Assembly (NCBI RefSeq): GCF_014652435.1
Contig: NZ_BMYU01000001.1
Location: 186,001-250,000, forward strand
Direction of reading: 5' to 3'
DNA: 64,000 nucleotides
Source: Cognatundibacterium squillarum
Lineage (GTDB): Bacteria > Pseudomonadota > Gammaproteobacteria > Burkholderiales > Burkholderiaceae_D
The notes below the pieces were generated by a model. That model made no database searches. It was given only the letters and a program-made list of their open reading frames with translations, and was not told the origin of the DNA. Below, piece by piece: positions 44,101 through 53,998 of this stretch. Each line of letters begins with the position of its first letter. The first letter of the stretch is position 1. The position numbers and the translations under genes are program-made.

Positions 44101-46887
44101 GGATTCATCCTGATTTTCATACGCATAAAAACCACCGACGATCTTCTTACGATGTGAAATCGTCAGTTCCTGACGGCCTTTGACACTGACTTTCGTTCCC
44201 GGCGCCGGTTTGCCATCCGGTGTCAGTGCAACCAGTCTGATTCTTGCTTTATCGCGCAGTGAAATCCAGCCTTCGGTTTTGATACCGAGCACAACAGCGG
44301 CGGGCCATACCGGAAACGTCTGACTGATTGTCTGAATTTCGCCGTTCGGATCGGTGTAATTCATTTCGGCTTGCAGCAGTTTCGGGCTGGTGATTTCAGG
44401 TACGGAATTGACCAGTGTCTTACCGGCACCTGCTTTGTCCAGACTGACAGCCTGTTTATTTGCGACGACCACACGGTCTTCACCGTCACTCCAGCGACCG
44501 AACTGAAAATCTTCAAACTGACGGTATTGCAGCGTGCGTCCCGACAATACCGCACTGACGTCAACTGAACGGCCTGCAGCAGCACCGCCGTTCAGATAAT
44601 TCAATTGCAACTGTAAAGGAATCTGCTTAGGCTGAACCAGCAAACCCGCAGACTGGGTAATTTGCCCTGTCATCGTCGGCAGTACAAATTCTTCGACACG
44701 GAAACTGCCAGTCAGATACGTGCCGCTCGGCAAGCCCCATTCTTCATATTCCGGGCGTTTCTCCGTTGGGGGTGTGCTTTCCAGATACACTTCATACGTG
44801 CCGAGTTTTGCCTGCTGCGGAATCGCAAATTGCGTCAGCGCGGACTGATTACCGCGCCACTGCAACGGAAACACATATTCCTGCCCGCTACCCTGATGCA
44901 CAATGCGCACTTTCACCGGCAAGTCTTTCGGATTCACATTTCCAAATCCGTTACGGGATTCAGAGCGGAAAACGTGTTTCATTGAAACCGTCTGACCCGC
45001 ACGGAACAGCGGGCGGTCAAAAATCGTATGCGCCCGTTTGGTGCTGACCGGACTGAAATCTGTCGGGAAATTGAAGCGGAAACTTTCTATCCCCTGATTC
45101 CAGCTGGACAAGACAAAAGACATGTCTTCCACACCGTTAGCATCTGTCAGGCGTGCGCTGGCGAACAATCCCTGAATTTTGGCTTCAGCGCCCTGCACTG
45201 ACGGACAAGCCTGGTCGGATGTAACGTTTGCCAGCACCGTTCCCTGCGCGCCGGTTTTACCGTTCCAGATTTGTTTGCCGTGGCAATCAGAAATACGTAT
45301 CTCGGCACCTGCAACCGGTTTTCCGTTATCCAAACGCGTAACCCAGACCAGACTGTTTTCACGACCCGTTTTCAGATGTACTGCAAGATTGGTCGTGAGC
45401 GCACTGGTGCGTACATACATTGGTGCGTCGCGGTCCAGCAGCGCTTTGCCGAGTAAACGGGATTCCACTTCAAACACATAAAAACCCGGCTTGCGCATTG
45501 GAATACCAACCACTTCGAACGGGCGCTTATTATCGTTAGCTGCGCTTGGTAAACTGATTTTTTCTGTCCCTTTTTGCTGATTCAGTAAAGACAGGGTGCG
45601 CGACTGCACATCTTCCTTACCGATACGCAGTATGGATTCATGGTACTTATTCAGTTGCGCGATCCAGCCTATGATGGCAGCATCTTCCGTTGCCCGTAAT
45701 TGCGTCAGCTGACCTGCCGGCTTTTTGCCATCTGCCTGCTTTACGCCAATATCCAATTCAACCTGACGTAAGGTCAGTGGCATTGCTGCATCCGGCGTCC
45801 ATTCAACAATCCCGAATGGCGCGGTCGCAAATTTTGCCAGCGGTGGAAAATCTGCGGTACGGATTTTCATCGGGAAAGCAGATGCATTCTCCAATTTGCG
45901 ACCGGACTCATCCGTCAGGGAAGATGGCAATTCAAGGCTCAGCTCAGCATTTTCCGTATAAGGAGCAGGAAAACTGACATAGCTCAGCGTCTGCGCTTTC
46001 TTGTCGTCTGCAGACAAAACCGGTTTCAGCGTTGCCTTTGGCGTTTTCAGAGTGATTTTTTCAATCAGTTCACGCTTAACCGGTGTGTTGAATGTCAGTG
46101 TCAGCGGGAGTATCGGCGTACAGGCAGCGCGGGCATTTTCGCGTGTGCAATTCATCTCTGCAGTAAATGCCGGTCTGACTTTGTAACGGAAAGATTGTGG
46201 CTTAGAGTTTGCCGGTCCACCTTCGGTACTGACGATACCTTTCTCCCACACAACCCTTACTTCAGCGGCGTTCGGAAAGGTTTGCTGGCACTGAATAACA
46301 GAGACGCGGTCATCAGTGACTTTGATTTGCAGATTATCCAGTATCGCTTTCCGATCTTTGCCTGACACCAGCTTCACAGGGATGCGCTCTTCCACCCCTT
46401 TACGTTCGCAATAAACTTTTTCACGCAATACAGATTCCGCCACCGGAGCAGAATGCTGTAATACAAATGCCTGATCTTCTTCGATCTGTGCGCTTGCATA
46501 TGGCTGAATGCGGCTGACAAAAGGTCCGCCAGTGGTAAAGGTAAATGTACTTTGTCCTTGAACCGGGCTGCCCGACAAGGCATTCAGTCCGGCGATCAGC
46601 TTAAACTGGCAATTCAGGCCGGAACCCAGTGGCTCTGTAAATTCATATACCCAGTTTTTTTCATTGGTCCAGCGCCCGTTTCCTCTGGCTTTACATTGCA
46701 CCGTGAAAGGATCTTTAATTTTCGGATCACCGAATGCGATCATCGGCTCTGAAAACTGTGCCCTGACCTGACTGATCTGAGTGACTTCACCCTGCGGTGA
46801 AAAACTGGCGACCGTTGCCGCCTGAGAACCTGCTGCTAACGCATAAAGTGCAACCAGTGGCAGCGCTGAACGCCAGTAATTTGTCAT
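41167..46887 (-). CDS. Bacterial alpha-2-macroglobulin (large type)
   Basis: 1906 residues, exported (signal peptide MTNYWRSALPLVALYALAAGSQA; no lipobox cysteine, unlike E. coli YfhM). Macroglobulin-like MG domains fill the N-terminal two thirds. The thioester motif CLEQ is present near residue 1450 (YPYSCLEQRTSKAIG), followed by the alpha/alpha-toroid thioester domain. It traps incoming proteases by forming a covalent bond after bait-region cleavage. The length exceeds that of classical bacterial members (about 1650) because of extra N-terminal MG-type sequence. Coupled to pbpC downstream and preceded by the MFS-PlsC gene with a three-base gap. Confidence 0.93.
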   Translation of the reverse strand: MTNYWRSALPLVALYALAAGSQAATVASFSPQGEVTQISQVRAQFSEPMIAFGDPKIKDPFTVQCKARGNGRWTNEKNWVYEFTEPLGSGLNCQFKLIAGLNALSGSPVQGQSTFTFTTGGPFVSRIQPYASAQIEEDQAFVLQHSAPVAESVLREKVYCERKGVEERIPVKLVSGKDRKAILDNLQIKVTDDRVSVIQCQQTFPNAAEVRVVWEKGIVSTEGGPANSKPQSFRYKVRPAFTAEMNCTRENARAACTPILPLTLTFNTPVKRELIEKITLKTPKATLKPVLSADDKKAQTLSYVSFPAPYTENAELSLELPSSLTDESGRKLENASAFPMKIRTADFPPLAKFATAPFGIVEWTPDAAMPLTLRQVELDIGVKQADGKKPAGQLTQLRATEDAAIIGWIAQLNKYHESILRIGKEDVQSRTLSLLNQQKGTEKISLPSAANDNKRPFEVVGIPMRKPGFYVFEVESRLLGKALLDRDAPMYVRTSALTTNLAVHLKTGRENSLVWVTRLDNGKPVAGAEIRISDCHGKQIWNGKTGAQGTVLANVTSDQACPSVQGAEAKIQGLFASARLTDANGVEDMSFVLSSWNQGIESFRFNFPTDFSPVSTKRAHTIFDRPLFRAGQTVSMKHVFRSESRNGFGNVNPKDLPVKVRIVHQGSGQEYVFPLQWRGNQSALTQFAIPQQAKLGTYEVYLESTPPTEKRPEYEEWGLPSGTYLTGSFRVEEFVLPTMTGQITQSAGLLVQPKQIPLQLQLNYLNGGAAAGRSVDVSAVLSGRTLQYRQFEDFQFGRWSDGEDRVVVANKQAVSLDKAGAGKTLVNSVPEITSPKLLQAEMNYTDPNGEIQTISQTFPVWPAAVVLGIKTEGWISLRDKARIRLVALTPDGKPAPGTKVSVKGRQELTISHRKKIVGGFYAYENQDESKDLGELCSGKADERGYFLCEVDLKVSGNINLEAQALDKDGKAFLTQSSIWVSGAENWFDGENQDRIDILPERKHYQPGETAKFQVRMPFRAATALVAVEREGIIETFTVEISGKDPSISVPIKAEYGPNVYVSVLAVRGRMREVPWYSFFTWGWKEPVNWWHEFREYQAPTATVDLAKPAFKYGVAEIFVSHQGNEMKIGVQTDQASYAVRGKARVKIDAKLADGKPAAGAELAIAVVDEALLELQPNESWKLLSAMYQRRSYGVETATAQMQVIGKRHFGRKAVAAGGGGGKSPTRELIDTLLLWKPDVVLDANGHAEIEVPINDALTSFRVVAIGTHGSNVFGTGSTSFIVKQDLQIITGLPPMVREGDTYTAQLTLRNTTARDMQLSVTAKNDQENLPEQRVKVAAGAAAEVSWQLTVPAIKGNAESDMLQWEFAAKETGSASHASDSLKFSQKRVTAVPVTVQQATLVQIDKTLSMNLIRPQDALPDRGGIALNYSASLLNGTEGLRRYFERYPYSCLEQRTSKAIGLRDKQMWQKVVNDLPSYLDENGLAFYFPLQSGAQQGSDALTAYLLAITQEGGYPIPDEFRKKMLQGLSDFVEGKITRKYWSPSADLDFRKLAALEALSRYQAVQPRMLGSISVTPNLWPTSAVLDWYAILSRSAAIPKRDQLLKEADQILRARLSYQGTKMIFNTEQNDNLWWLMSNSNSNAVRLLLTMADKPEWKEDMPRLLNGALQRQNSGHWGTTTANAWGTLALEKFARTFETEKVSGVTTAALAAMDKPLAFSWTANDGKVLLPAAQLRAGEQVLQLNHEGKGKPWVTLQSLAAIPLKNPNFSGLRLTRKIIPVEQKTPGQYSKGDVLRIDVQIETNAELVWVVLNDPVPAGASIMGSGLGRDSAIAADQVADNKDAPVYEERSFDAYRAYYQWLPKGKITASYVIRLNQPGDFRLPSTRAEVMYSPEIFAELPNASMIVK

Positions 46888-46890
46888 GTC

Positions 46891-48777
46891 TTATCTCCAG
46901 TTTCCACGCAACGCAGTCACGCGCTCTTGCAATATTTCAGGTGTCACTGCGGTAGGCAGCATAGGCTCACCGACAACCAGCTCCAGTCTGGAGAATGGCC
47001 CGCGACGGAATGCGCGTTCAAACGGATTCGTTTTATCGCGCGAGAAAATACTGCCCCACAAACCACGCAACGCCATCGGAATCACCGGTACAGGTGTGCG
47101 CTCGATAATTTTCATCACGCCGCCTTTGAACTGATTAATGTCACCGTTACCGGTAAGCCGGCCTTCCGGGAAAATACAGACCAGTTCGCCCTCTTCCAGC
47201 GCCTGTGCAATATCGATGAAAGATTTTTCCATCAGCCATTTGTCTTCTTTTGCCGGTGCAATCGGAATGGTTTTGGCGGTGCGGAAAATCCAGGAAATCA
47301 GCGGGATTTTAAAAATATTGTGATCCATTACAAAACGTACAGGACGCGGGCTGCATGCCATCAGCACGACTGCATCCAGATAACTGACGTGATTACAAAC
47401 CAGTACCGCCGGGCCTTGTTCCGGAATATGTTCAGTGCCGATACCCCGCACTTTATGAATAGTATGAATCAGTATCCATGCGAGGAAGCGCATCAGGAAT
47501 TCCGGTACCAGACTGAAAATGTAAGCGGCAACGAATACATTCAGAATGGCGGTTGCGAGAAATATCTGGGGAATCGTAAAGCCTTTTACCAGCATCGCAC
47601 TTGCTGCGAGTGATGCAACTACCATGAACAGCGCGTTCAGGATATTCATCCCAGCAATCGTGCGTGACAAATGTCCCGGTTCGCAGCGAGTCTGAATCAG
47701 CGCGAATAAAGGCACGATGTAAAAGCCACCGAATACACCAAGCAGTACGATGTCTGCCAGCAAGCGGATTGCGCCCGGTTGCATCACAAACTGCATTGCG
47801 GTGACATTCTGTGCTGCGACATACGCCTGACTTGCCAGCGCTAAATCAATGCCGAACAGGCTCAGACCAATCGAACCGAATGGCACGAGACCGATTTCCA
47901 CCTTGTGACCGGATAATTTTTCACACAGCAGAGAGCCGGCGCCGATACCGAAAGAGAAAACTGTCAGCAACAGCACGAACACCGAGTGGTCGCCGCGCAG
48001 GAAATCTTTCGCAAATAGAGGAAACTGGGCAAGAATAATCGCGCCGTAAAACCAGAACCACGAGTTGCCGAGTAAGGATAAAAAAACCGGCCGGTTCTGC
48101 TTACTGAAAGCGATATTGCGGATGGTTTCCGTTACCGGATTCCAGTTCATCTTCAGGTCGGGATCCGCTGCCGGGGATTCAGGAATCCCAAGACTCGCAA
48201 TATATCCGAGTACTGCGATGCCGATGGTGATACCAGCGACCAGCATCACACCGCCATCACCATGTGAAACCAGCATTGCGCCGAGGATTTCACCGAGCAA
48301 AATGCCGACGAAGGTGCCCATTTCGATCAGACCGTTACCACCGATCAACTCATCGGTATGCAAATGTTGCGGCAGGTACGCGTACTTGACGGGGCCGAAT
48401 AAGGTTGAGTGTATCCCCATGCCCGCCACACCGCCGATCAGCACCCATACATTGTGTTGCAGCCAGCCGTAAGCGCAGACCAGCATAATCACGATCTCAA
48501 GCAGTTTCACTCTGCGGGCCAGCCAGCCTTTTTCTTTTTTATCTGCCAGTTGTCCGGCAGATGCCGACAAGATGACAAAAGGCAGAATAAACAAACCCGG
48601 AATTAACTGATTCAGCAGACTTACCGGCATGTTTGTCCAGTGCAAAGCGTCAAATGTCAGCACTGTTAACAATGCAGTTTTAAATACATTGTCATTAAAC
48701 GCGCCCAGAAACTGGGTCCAGAAAAACGGCGCAAAGCGCTTTTGCCGCATCAGGGAGAACTGGCTATTTGAGCTCAT
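46891..48777 (-). CDS. Fused MFS lysophospholipid transporter / PlsC acyltransferase
   Basis: 628 residues. Residues 1-415 form a 12-segment LplT-like MFS domain (FWTQFLGAFNDNVFKTALL; GMGIHSTLFGPVKYAYLPQ). Residues about 435-628 are a 1-acylglycerol-phosphate acyltransferase with NHVSYLD near 460 and the substrate motif FPEGRLTG near 536. The expected role is uptake of lysophospholipid across the inner membrane and its re-acylation, as LplT-Aas does in E. coli, but without the acyl-ACP synthetase (AMP-binding) domain found in the three-domain versions. First gene of the unit ending with pbpC. Confidence 0.92.
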   Translation of the reverse strand: MSSNSQFSLMRQKRFAPFFWTQFLGAFNDNVFKTALLTVLTFDALHWTNMPVSLLNQLIPGLFILPFVILSASAGQLADKKEKGWLARRVKLLEIVIMLVCAYGWLQHNVWVLIGGVAGMGIHSTLFGPVKYAYLPQHLHTDELIGGNGLIEMGTFVGILLGEILGAMLVSHGDGGVMLVAGITIGIAVLGYIASLGIPESPAADPDLKMNWNPVTETIRNIAFSKQNRPVFLSLLGNSWFWFYGAIILAQFPLFAKDFLRGDHSVFVLLLTVFSFGIGAGSLLCEKLSGHKVEIGLVPFGSIGLSLFGIDLALASQAYVAAQNVTAMQFVMQPGAIRLLADIVLLGVFGGFYIVPLFALIQTRCEPGHLSRTIAGMNILNALFMVVASLAASAMLVKGFTIPQIFLATAILNVFVAAYIFSLVPEFLMRFLAWILIHTIHKVRGIGTEHIPEQGPAVLVCNHVSYLDAVVLMACSPRPVRFVMDHNIFKIPLISWIFRTAKTIPIAPAKEDKWLMEKSFIDIAQALEEGELVCIFPEGRLTGNGDINQFKGGVMKIIERTPVPVIPMALRGLWGSIFSRDKTNPFERAFRRGPFSRLELVVGEPMLPTAVTPEILQERVTALRGNWR

Positions 48778-48879
48778 GGTAGATTCATTTTTTGCAAAAA
48801 CCCGTTTATTCTAACGAAGCTCAGCATGAATCCGGCAAAAATTTACATCATGAAACCAGCAATAAACACAGAGGCTGTA

Positions 48880-48905
48880 TTTGCATTTCCTGACGGAAAT
48901 GCAAA
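48880..48905. repeat. Perfect hairpin between the deacetylase and MFS-PlsC genes
   Basis: TTTGCATTTCC-tgac-GGAAATGCAAA, 11-bp stem, four-base loop. No T-run follows on either strand, so it may be an RNA-stabilising hairpin or weak terminator for the lolC-lolD-barrel-deacetylase unit. Confidence 0.65.
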
Positions 48906-48965
48906 GCGCCGATGATGGCACCGGCAGGTGCTCAGGATGGCGGGAAAATAGCTGCAAGCGCGGCT

Positions 48966-49712
48966 TTAGCTGCGTCGCGCCTGTTCGAAATACAAAATGG
49001 CATCACGGATTGTTTTCACTTCGCAGCCTGCGCTGATTGCTTCTGCAATACAAAAACCCAGCAACTCCGGTGTCGCACCCCATTGTCCGGGTTGATGGGT
49101 TACTTCGTGCGTGTAGAAGATCAGCCAGCCTTTTCGCTTCGCAACATCCTGAATCAGTGCCTGTAATGTTTGTGGCGTCATTCGGCCTTCATACAAGGCC
49201 ATCGCAGGTAGAGCGTAGACATCAGCACCATCGAACATGGTGCGGTTTCCGGTAATACGGGCATAGCCAAAGTGCGCTTTCGCTAGCAATTTCGAGGCAA
49301 AGCTGTATGCGCCGAACGGAAAAGCAAATCCGGATAAAGGTAATTGCAGGCGCTTAAAAAAATCCTGATTACGCAGCAAATCTGCCTGAATCTGATCCCT
49401 GTCAGCGCGCTCGCAATGTGTGTGTGAAAACGTATGGCAGCCTAGTTCGTGGCCGGCGAGGTGCAATTGCCGGAGAATGTCTTCAGAGTGGCATTGCTGC
49501 CCTTGCTCGGTCTGATCAGTCAAACCACCGCACACAAAAAATGTTCCGCGAACACCGTGCTTTTCCAGTATTGCGGCACCCTGCTCACAAGCACTCAGCG
49601 GTACATCGTCAAAACTGAAACTTACCACGCCGCGCGGCGCATGAAACGGCAACCAGCTTTTTGCAAAGTGACGGGCAGCAAAACGGCTTATCCTGCGTAT
49701 CAGCGATTGCAT
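48966..49712 (-). CDS. NodB-type polysaccharide deacetylase
   Basis: 248 residues. VVSFSFDDVPLSACEQGAAIL has the catalytic Asp pair (a serine follows the first Phe). GHELGCHTFSHTHCERAD is the H-x-x-x-H metal site, and FAFPFGAYSFASKLL the RxxFR-like block. LIFYTHEVTHQPGQWG ends the domain with the final His. Substrate unknown: an exopolysaccharide or N-acetylated glycan is likely. The ATG at 49712 fits because the preceding gene's stop is at 49714 and GAAGGAC precedes it. It is encoded next to an outer-membrane barrel of the type linked to polysaccharide loci. Confidence 0.88.
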   Translation of the reverse strand: MQSLIRRISRFAARHFAKSWLPFHAPRGVVSFSFDDVPLSACEQGAAILEKHGVRGTFFVCGGLTDQTEQGQQCHSEDILRQLHLAGHELGCHTFSHTHCERADRDQIQADLLRNQDFFKRLQLPLSGFAFPFGAYSFASKLLAKAHFGYARITGNRTMFDGADVYALPAMALYEGRMTPQTLQALIQDVAKRKGWLIFYTHEVTHQPGQWGATPELLGFCIAEAISAGCEVKTIRDAILYFEQARRS

Positions 49713-49713
49713 T

Positions 49714-51018
49714 TTATTGTCCTTCAACAGCACTGTAATGCTGTTGATAGCGGCGCAGGCGCAGTTTATCCGCGCTGCCAGTCTGGTTCTCAAAAGTATA
49801 TTCAAGTGCAAGGCTGATAATCCGCTGTGACTGGCGCAAACCGTCCTCATCGCGATTCGAGCGTTCTGCGATACCATCCAGCATCAGACGCCAGCGCGGA
49901 TCAAACTGCCATACAGCACCTGCACCGAAACGCTGCAGCTTTTCATTACGGGTTGCATAGCCGCGCGTGCGGACTATGCGCTCAATAAGTTGCTGTTCAC
50001 TGTTCTGATGCAAATAAGACAGATTCATTTTCCATTTCGGAGAGTAATTCCAGCTCAGATCCAGTCTTTGTCCTGTTGCGGTGACATACTGAATCGCCGG
50101 ATCAATCAGCGAATACGGACGATTAAACAGCTGCAAATCAAAGCGCAGTGACGGTGAAAAATGATAAGTGCCGCGCAGTACAAGATTCGTCAGATAAGTA
50201 TCCCGACTGTCATCGAAATGATATTCACGGCGGATTTTTCCCAGATGACCACTGAAAACAGTCTTTGGGCTGTACAACCATTCGATGTCTGCAGCCAGTT
50301 CGCGTTCTTTATATCCCTGATCCAGATCTGCAATTTGCCGGAAATCGCGATCGGTAAATTGTGCTTCACCCTGACGCACGCCAGCCTGCACACTTGAGCC
50401 GGTTGGCGATGTATAACGCAGAAAAAACTGTCCGCCTTTTTCATGATTGTTATACAGCTGATTCACTGCTAATTCATAATTGGTTTGATTGCGGTACAAA
50501 CCGGCATTGAACTGAAAATCATTCATCAGCTTCCAGTAAGCATTCAAATCGGTCTGCCGTGATGTCACCAGATCACGGTCGGTCAGACTGCCATTGATAT
50601 ACTGAAACAGTTTTTTTCCGGTGCCCGCATGCGCCTGCAGCAATACATTATTAGCGATGCTGACATCCAGCGTGGCGTCACCGGCGCTTTCACGGTGATT
50701 CAGCTGACTGTAATCTTTGTAGTGAACCGAGCCCAGTGAGCCCGTCAGAATCAGCCGTGTCTGATCCGAAGCCAGCGGAATCAGCACGCCGGCACGGAGA
50801 TTAGCGCCGGTAACTGTATCACCACCGCGTTGTTCCTGTTGCACGGGGCCAGGTCCGGGGCCGCCGGGCGCGGGATTATCATAAAACTTCAGCGGGTTAC
50901 TGTCACTGCGCAGCGAAGTTTCCATTTGCAATGCCAGTTCCGCTGCCATGGCAGAACCCGAAAATGCGCTGATCAGCGCAATCGCGACCGATGAATTTTT
51001 CAGCGCACGGTATTTCAT
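49714..51018 (-). CDS. Outer-membrane beta-barrel protein, EpsL/VpsM-like
   Basis: 434 residues. A signal peptide ([20 protein letters not shown] ... AMA) is followed by repeated amphipathic strands with aromatic ends ([39 protein letters not shown]) and a final LALEYTF strand, though a C-terminal tail of about 30 residues follows. It resembles the barrels found in exopolysaccharide loci such as EpsL. A Gly/Pro-rich insert ([15 protein letters not shown]) lies near residue 50. The start overlaps the lolD stop by four bases. Function is inferred from the fold and the downstream deacetylase. Confidence 0.72.
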   Translation of the reverse strand: MKYRALKNSSVAIALISAFSGSAMAAELALQMETSLRSDSNPLKFYDNPAPGGPGPGPVQQEQRGGDTVTGANLRAGVLIPLASDQTRLILTGSLGSVHYKDYSQLNHRESAGDATLDVSIANNVLLQAHAGTGKKLFQYINGSLTDRDLVTSRQTDLNAYWKLMNDFQFNAGLYRNQTNYELAVNQLYNNHEKGGQFFLRYTSPTGSSVQAGVRQGEAQFTDRDFRQIADLDQGYKERELAADIEWLYSPKTVFSGHLGKIRREYHFDDSRDTYLTNLVLRGTYHFSPSLRFDLQLFNRPYSLIDPAIQYVTATGQRLDLSWNYSPKWKMNLSYLHQNSEQQLIERIVRTRGYATRNEKLQRFGAGAVWQFDPRWRLMLDGIAERSNRDEDGLRQSQRIISLALEYTFENQTGSADKLRLRRYQQHYSAVEGQ

Positions 51019-51719
51019 GCCAGTTCCTTTAAACCTTCAGACGTCAGCCGCAATCTGCGGTCGCAACGTGCGGCGAGTTGCTGGTCGTGGGTCACAATAA
51101 CGAATGCCGTTGCGAGGGTTTGTGACAGCTCCAGCATCAGGTCGAATACCTGTTGTGCCGTATCCGTATCCAGATTGCCGGTTGGCTCATCTGCCAGCAC
51201 GCACGCCGGATCAGTGACCAGTGCACGTGCAAGCGCAACACGCTGACGTTCGCCACCGGACAGTTCACCCGGTACATGGGTGATCCGCGCCTCCAGTCCG
51301 ACTTTGATCAGCATTTCTTTTGCCTTTTGTTGTGCCTGTTCGCGATTGCAGCGACGGATCAGTAAAGGCATGGCGACGTTATCAAGCGCAGTAAATTCCG
51401 CCAGCAAATGATGGAACTGGTACACAAAACCCAGCGCATGATTACGTAAATCGCCGCGTTTCTTTTCGCTGATATCGTTCAGACATTGCCCGAGCAAATG
51501 CACGGTTCCGTTGCTCGGTGTGTCCAGCCCACCAAGCAAATGCAGCAAGGTGGATTTACCTGAACCGGATGCGCCAACAATTGCCAGCCTTTCACCTGCA
51601 TGAACATTGATACTGACTTTGTCCAGCACACGCACAATAGAATTACCTTCGGTAAAACTCTTACTGAGATTCTGACCAGCAAGCACCAGATCACCGTGTT
51701 GAATACGGGAATTATTCAT
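51015..51719 (-). CDS. lolD: Lipoprotein-releasing ABC ATPase LolD
   Basis: 234 residues. Powers release of outer-membrane lipoproteins from the inner membrane. Walker [18 protein letters not shown]-loop region [12 protein letters not shown], signature [15 protein letters not shown] and Walker [12 protein letters not shown] are all present. The ATG at 51719 gives the normal length and overlaps the lolC stop by eight bases. Confidence 0.95.
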   Translation of the reverse strand: MNNSRIQHGDLVLAGQNLSKSFTEGNSIVRVLDKVSINVHAGERLAIVGASGSGKSTLLHLLGGLDTPSNGTVHLLGQCLNDISEKKRGDLRNHALGFVYQFHHLLAEFTALDNVAMPLLIRRCNREQAQQKAKEMLIKVGLEARITHVPGELSGGERQRVALARALVTDPACVLADEPTGNLDTDTAQQVFDLMLELSQTLATAFVIVTHDQQLAARCDRRLRLTSEGLKELA

Positions 51720-52968
51720 AACGTAAAGCCTCCGCCGGTTTAACTCTGGAAGCTTTCCAGCTCGGATATAGGGTTGCGACAAATGCGAGAGATACCGCAA
51801 TCACACTGATCTGCCAGACATCAGGCCAGCGCAGATCAGAAGGCAGGCTGGAAACGAAATACAGTTCACGCGGCAGGAAAGCGACGCCCAGCATGCGTTC
51901 GATCGCCGGAACAATGACATCGATATTCAGTGCAACTGCAACGCCCAGCAGTACGCCGCCCAGCGTACCGACGATACCGGTAATGCCGCCCTGAATCATG
52001 AAAATCTTCGTGATCGACCATTGTGATGCACCGAGTGTACGCATGATCGCGATATCGGCTTGCTTGTCCGTCACCGTCATGACTAGCGTCGATACCAGAT
52101 TAAACGCTGCCACCGCCACAATCAGGGTCAGGATAATGAACATCATGGTTTTTTCTGTTTTGACTGCCGCAAAATAATTGCGGTTTTGCTGAGACCAGTC
52201 GCGGATCAGCAAATCACCGCTCAGACTGCGCGACAATTCCAGCGCAATTTGCGGTGCTTTCAGCATGTCATTGACTTTTAAACGGATACCGGTCGGTGCG
52301 GACAGGCGGAAAAACTTTTGCGCATCATCCAGCTGCATGAATGCCATGCCGGAATCGTATTCGTAATGGCCTGCTTCAAAAATGCCGACGACACGAAACG
52401 CTTTCAGTCGCGGCATAACGCCCGCTGGCGTCATTTGTCCTTCCGGTGCCGCCAGCGTGACTTTGTCACCCACACCGACATGCAGACCTTCCGCCAGTGC
52501 GGCACCGAGAATGATATTGAACTCACCGGCACGCAAATCGTCCCAACTGCCGACCTTGATTTTGTCTGCAACTTCGGAAACCTTCCGCTCTTCTTCCGGC
52601 AGCACACCACGCAAAATAACGCCGCGCATGGTTTCATCGTGCAGAATCATCGACTGCCCGTCGACATACGGTGCGGCACCTTTTACTGCCGGATTGCGTA
52701 ATGCTTCCGTTGCCGTGGTTTTCCAAGCAGGCGCAGAGCCGCTCGGATCAAAAACTTCAATATGTGCGACGACCGATAACATGCGGTCGCGGACTTCTTT
52801 CTGGAATCCGTTCATGACGGATAAGACAATGATCAGGGCAGCCACGCCAAGCCCGATGCCTAACATCGAGATAGTCGAGATGAAAGAAATGAAACGATTC
52901 CGGCCACTGCGTTTGCCTGCACGGGTATAACGCAGACCGACCAGCCATTCATAAGGCAAATTTTTCAC
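51712..52968 (-). CDS. lolC: Lipoprotein-releasing permease LolC/LolE
   Basis: 418 residues if it starts at GTG 52968, giving [19 protein letters not shown], the usual N-terminus; the frame is open to 53226 but that would overlap the divergent gene at 53024. MacB-like periplasmic domain between the first and second of four membrane segments; [30 protein letters not shown] is the first. It works with LolD; only one permease gene is present, so it likely acts as a homodimer (LolF-like) or has a partner elsewhere. The ribosome binding site for GTG is weak. Confidence 0.9.
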   Translation of the reverse strand: MKNLPYEWLVGLRYTRAGKRSGRNRFISFISTISMLGIGLGVAALIIVLSVMNGFQKEVRDRMLSVVAHIEVFDPSGSAPAWKTTATEALRNPAVKGAAPYVDGQSMILHDETMRGVILRGVLPEEERKVSEVADKIKVGSWDDLRAGEFNIILGAALAEGLHVGVGDKVTLAAPEGQMTPAGVMPRLKAFRVVGIFEAGHYEYDSGMAFMQLDDAQKFFRLSAPTGIRLKVNDMLKAPQIALELSRSLSGDLLIRDWSQQNRNYFAAVKTEKTMMFIILTLIVAVAAFNLVSTLVMTVTDKQADIAIMRTLGASQWSITKIFMIQGGITGIVGTLGGVLLGVAVALNIDVIVPAIERMLGVAFLPRELYFVSSLPSDLRWPDVWQISVIAVSLAFVATLYPSWKASRVKPAEALRYE

Positions 52969-53023
52969 TATGTGTTGAACCACAAAATTCAGGTAGGCGA
53001 GAGTTTGCCATACAATCACGCCT

Positions 53024-53998
53024 ATGAAAAATCTGACACTCATTTTGCCGTTTGCAATTCCGCCTGCGGAATTTCTGACGGACTTTCGCAAATCGCTGAA
53101 AATGCCCGCGCTCAGCCAACTGTTTGCCGGGCTTGAACAAACCAGTACCCATTCAATCGACGACTTTTCGCCGGCGCTGCCACACGAATACTGGCAGGCA
53201 GGAATGCACTTGCAAGCACCGGTCAACAGTCCGCCGGTTGCCTGGCATCTGATGCAGTCTGCCGGTATTCCGGTGACGGAAGGTTTCTGGTTTTTGCTGC
53301 AGCCAATTCATATTCACGTCGCCCGCGATCATCTGGTACTGACCGATACCGAGCGCTTAGAAATCAGTCAGGCGGAAGCTGAAGCTTTTTTTGCGATCGC
53401 TGCGGAAGTTGCTGCTGAATATGGTCTGACTCTGCAATACGGGAATCCGCAACAATGGTTTGTACGCGCAGATAAATGGTGTGAATTGCGCACCAGTACC
53501 ACTGCGGCTGCATCCGGCCACAACATCGATATCTGGATGCCGCGTGGTGAGGGAGAACGTCAGTGGCGTCAGTTCCAGAATGAAATACAAATGCGCTGGC
53601 ATGATCACCCGCTGAATCAGGAGCGGGAAATGCGCGGCCTGCGTACTGTCAATTCGGTCTGGATTTCCTGCGGCGCAGGCCAGCATTTACCTTCGTTTCA
53701 GAATTCCGTCATCTGGAGCGGAAAATACCATGCAGACCAGCATCCGGTCTTGCAGGTGAATACGCTCAGTTCACACGCACTGAACAGTGACTGGGGCATG
53801 TGGCTGGATCAGATGCAAACGCTGGATCAAACGCTGTTCGCACCGGTGCTGGCGGAATTGCAATCCGGAAAATGGCATTCCGTGACGGTGCTGATCAGCG
53901 ATTCCCGCAAGCTGTGCACGCTTACTTGTAAAAAAGTGCCTGGCTGGAAATTCTGGCAGCGCGGATCACTGGAACCTTTATTCGGAGCCGCAGCATGA
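53024..53998 (+). CDS. Conserved protein of unknown function upstream of recJ
   Basis: 324 residues, soluble, no signal peptide. LLQPIHIHVARDHLVLTD and LYGNPQQWF-like (LQYGNPQQWFVRADKW) blocks, then GRNIDIWMPRGEGERQWRQF-like text (GHNIDIWMPRGEGERQWRQF) and HPLNQEREMRGLRTVNSVWI, recur in betaproteobacterial proteins encoded before recJ. Some of these are annotated as phosphoglycerate mutase-like, but I see no catalytic motif to support that. The stop overlaps the recJ start by four bases, so the two are co-translated and a role near DNA repair is possible. Confidence 0.7.
   Translation: MKNLTLILPFAIPPAEFLTDFRKSLKMPALSQLFAGLEQTSTHSIDDFSPALPHEYWQAGMHLQAPVNSPPVAWHLMQSAGIPVTEGFWFLLQPIHIHVARDHLVLTDTERLEISQAEAEAFFAIAAEVAAEYGLTLQYGNPQQWFVRADKWCELRTSTTAAASGHNIDIWMPRGEGERQWRQFQNEIQMRWHDHPLNQEREMRGLRTVNSVWISCGAGQHLPSFQNSVIWSGKYHADQHPVLQVNTLSSHALNSDWGMWLDQMQTLDQTLFAPVLAELQSGKWHSVTVLISDSRKLCTLTCKKVPGWKFWQRGSLEPLFGAAA

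Noticed and set aside
48712..48965. Small gene between MFS-PlsC and the deacetylase
   Set aside because: The open frames there are antisense to gene ends; the only real structure is the hairpin at 48880-48905.
52969..53226. Upstream extension of lolC
   Set aside because: It would overlap the divergent gene at 53024 by about 200 bases and add residues unlike any LolC N-terminus.
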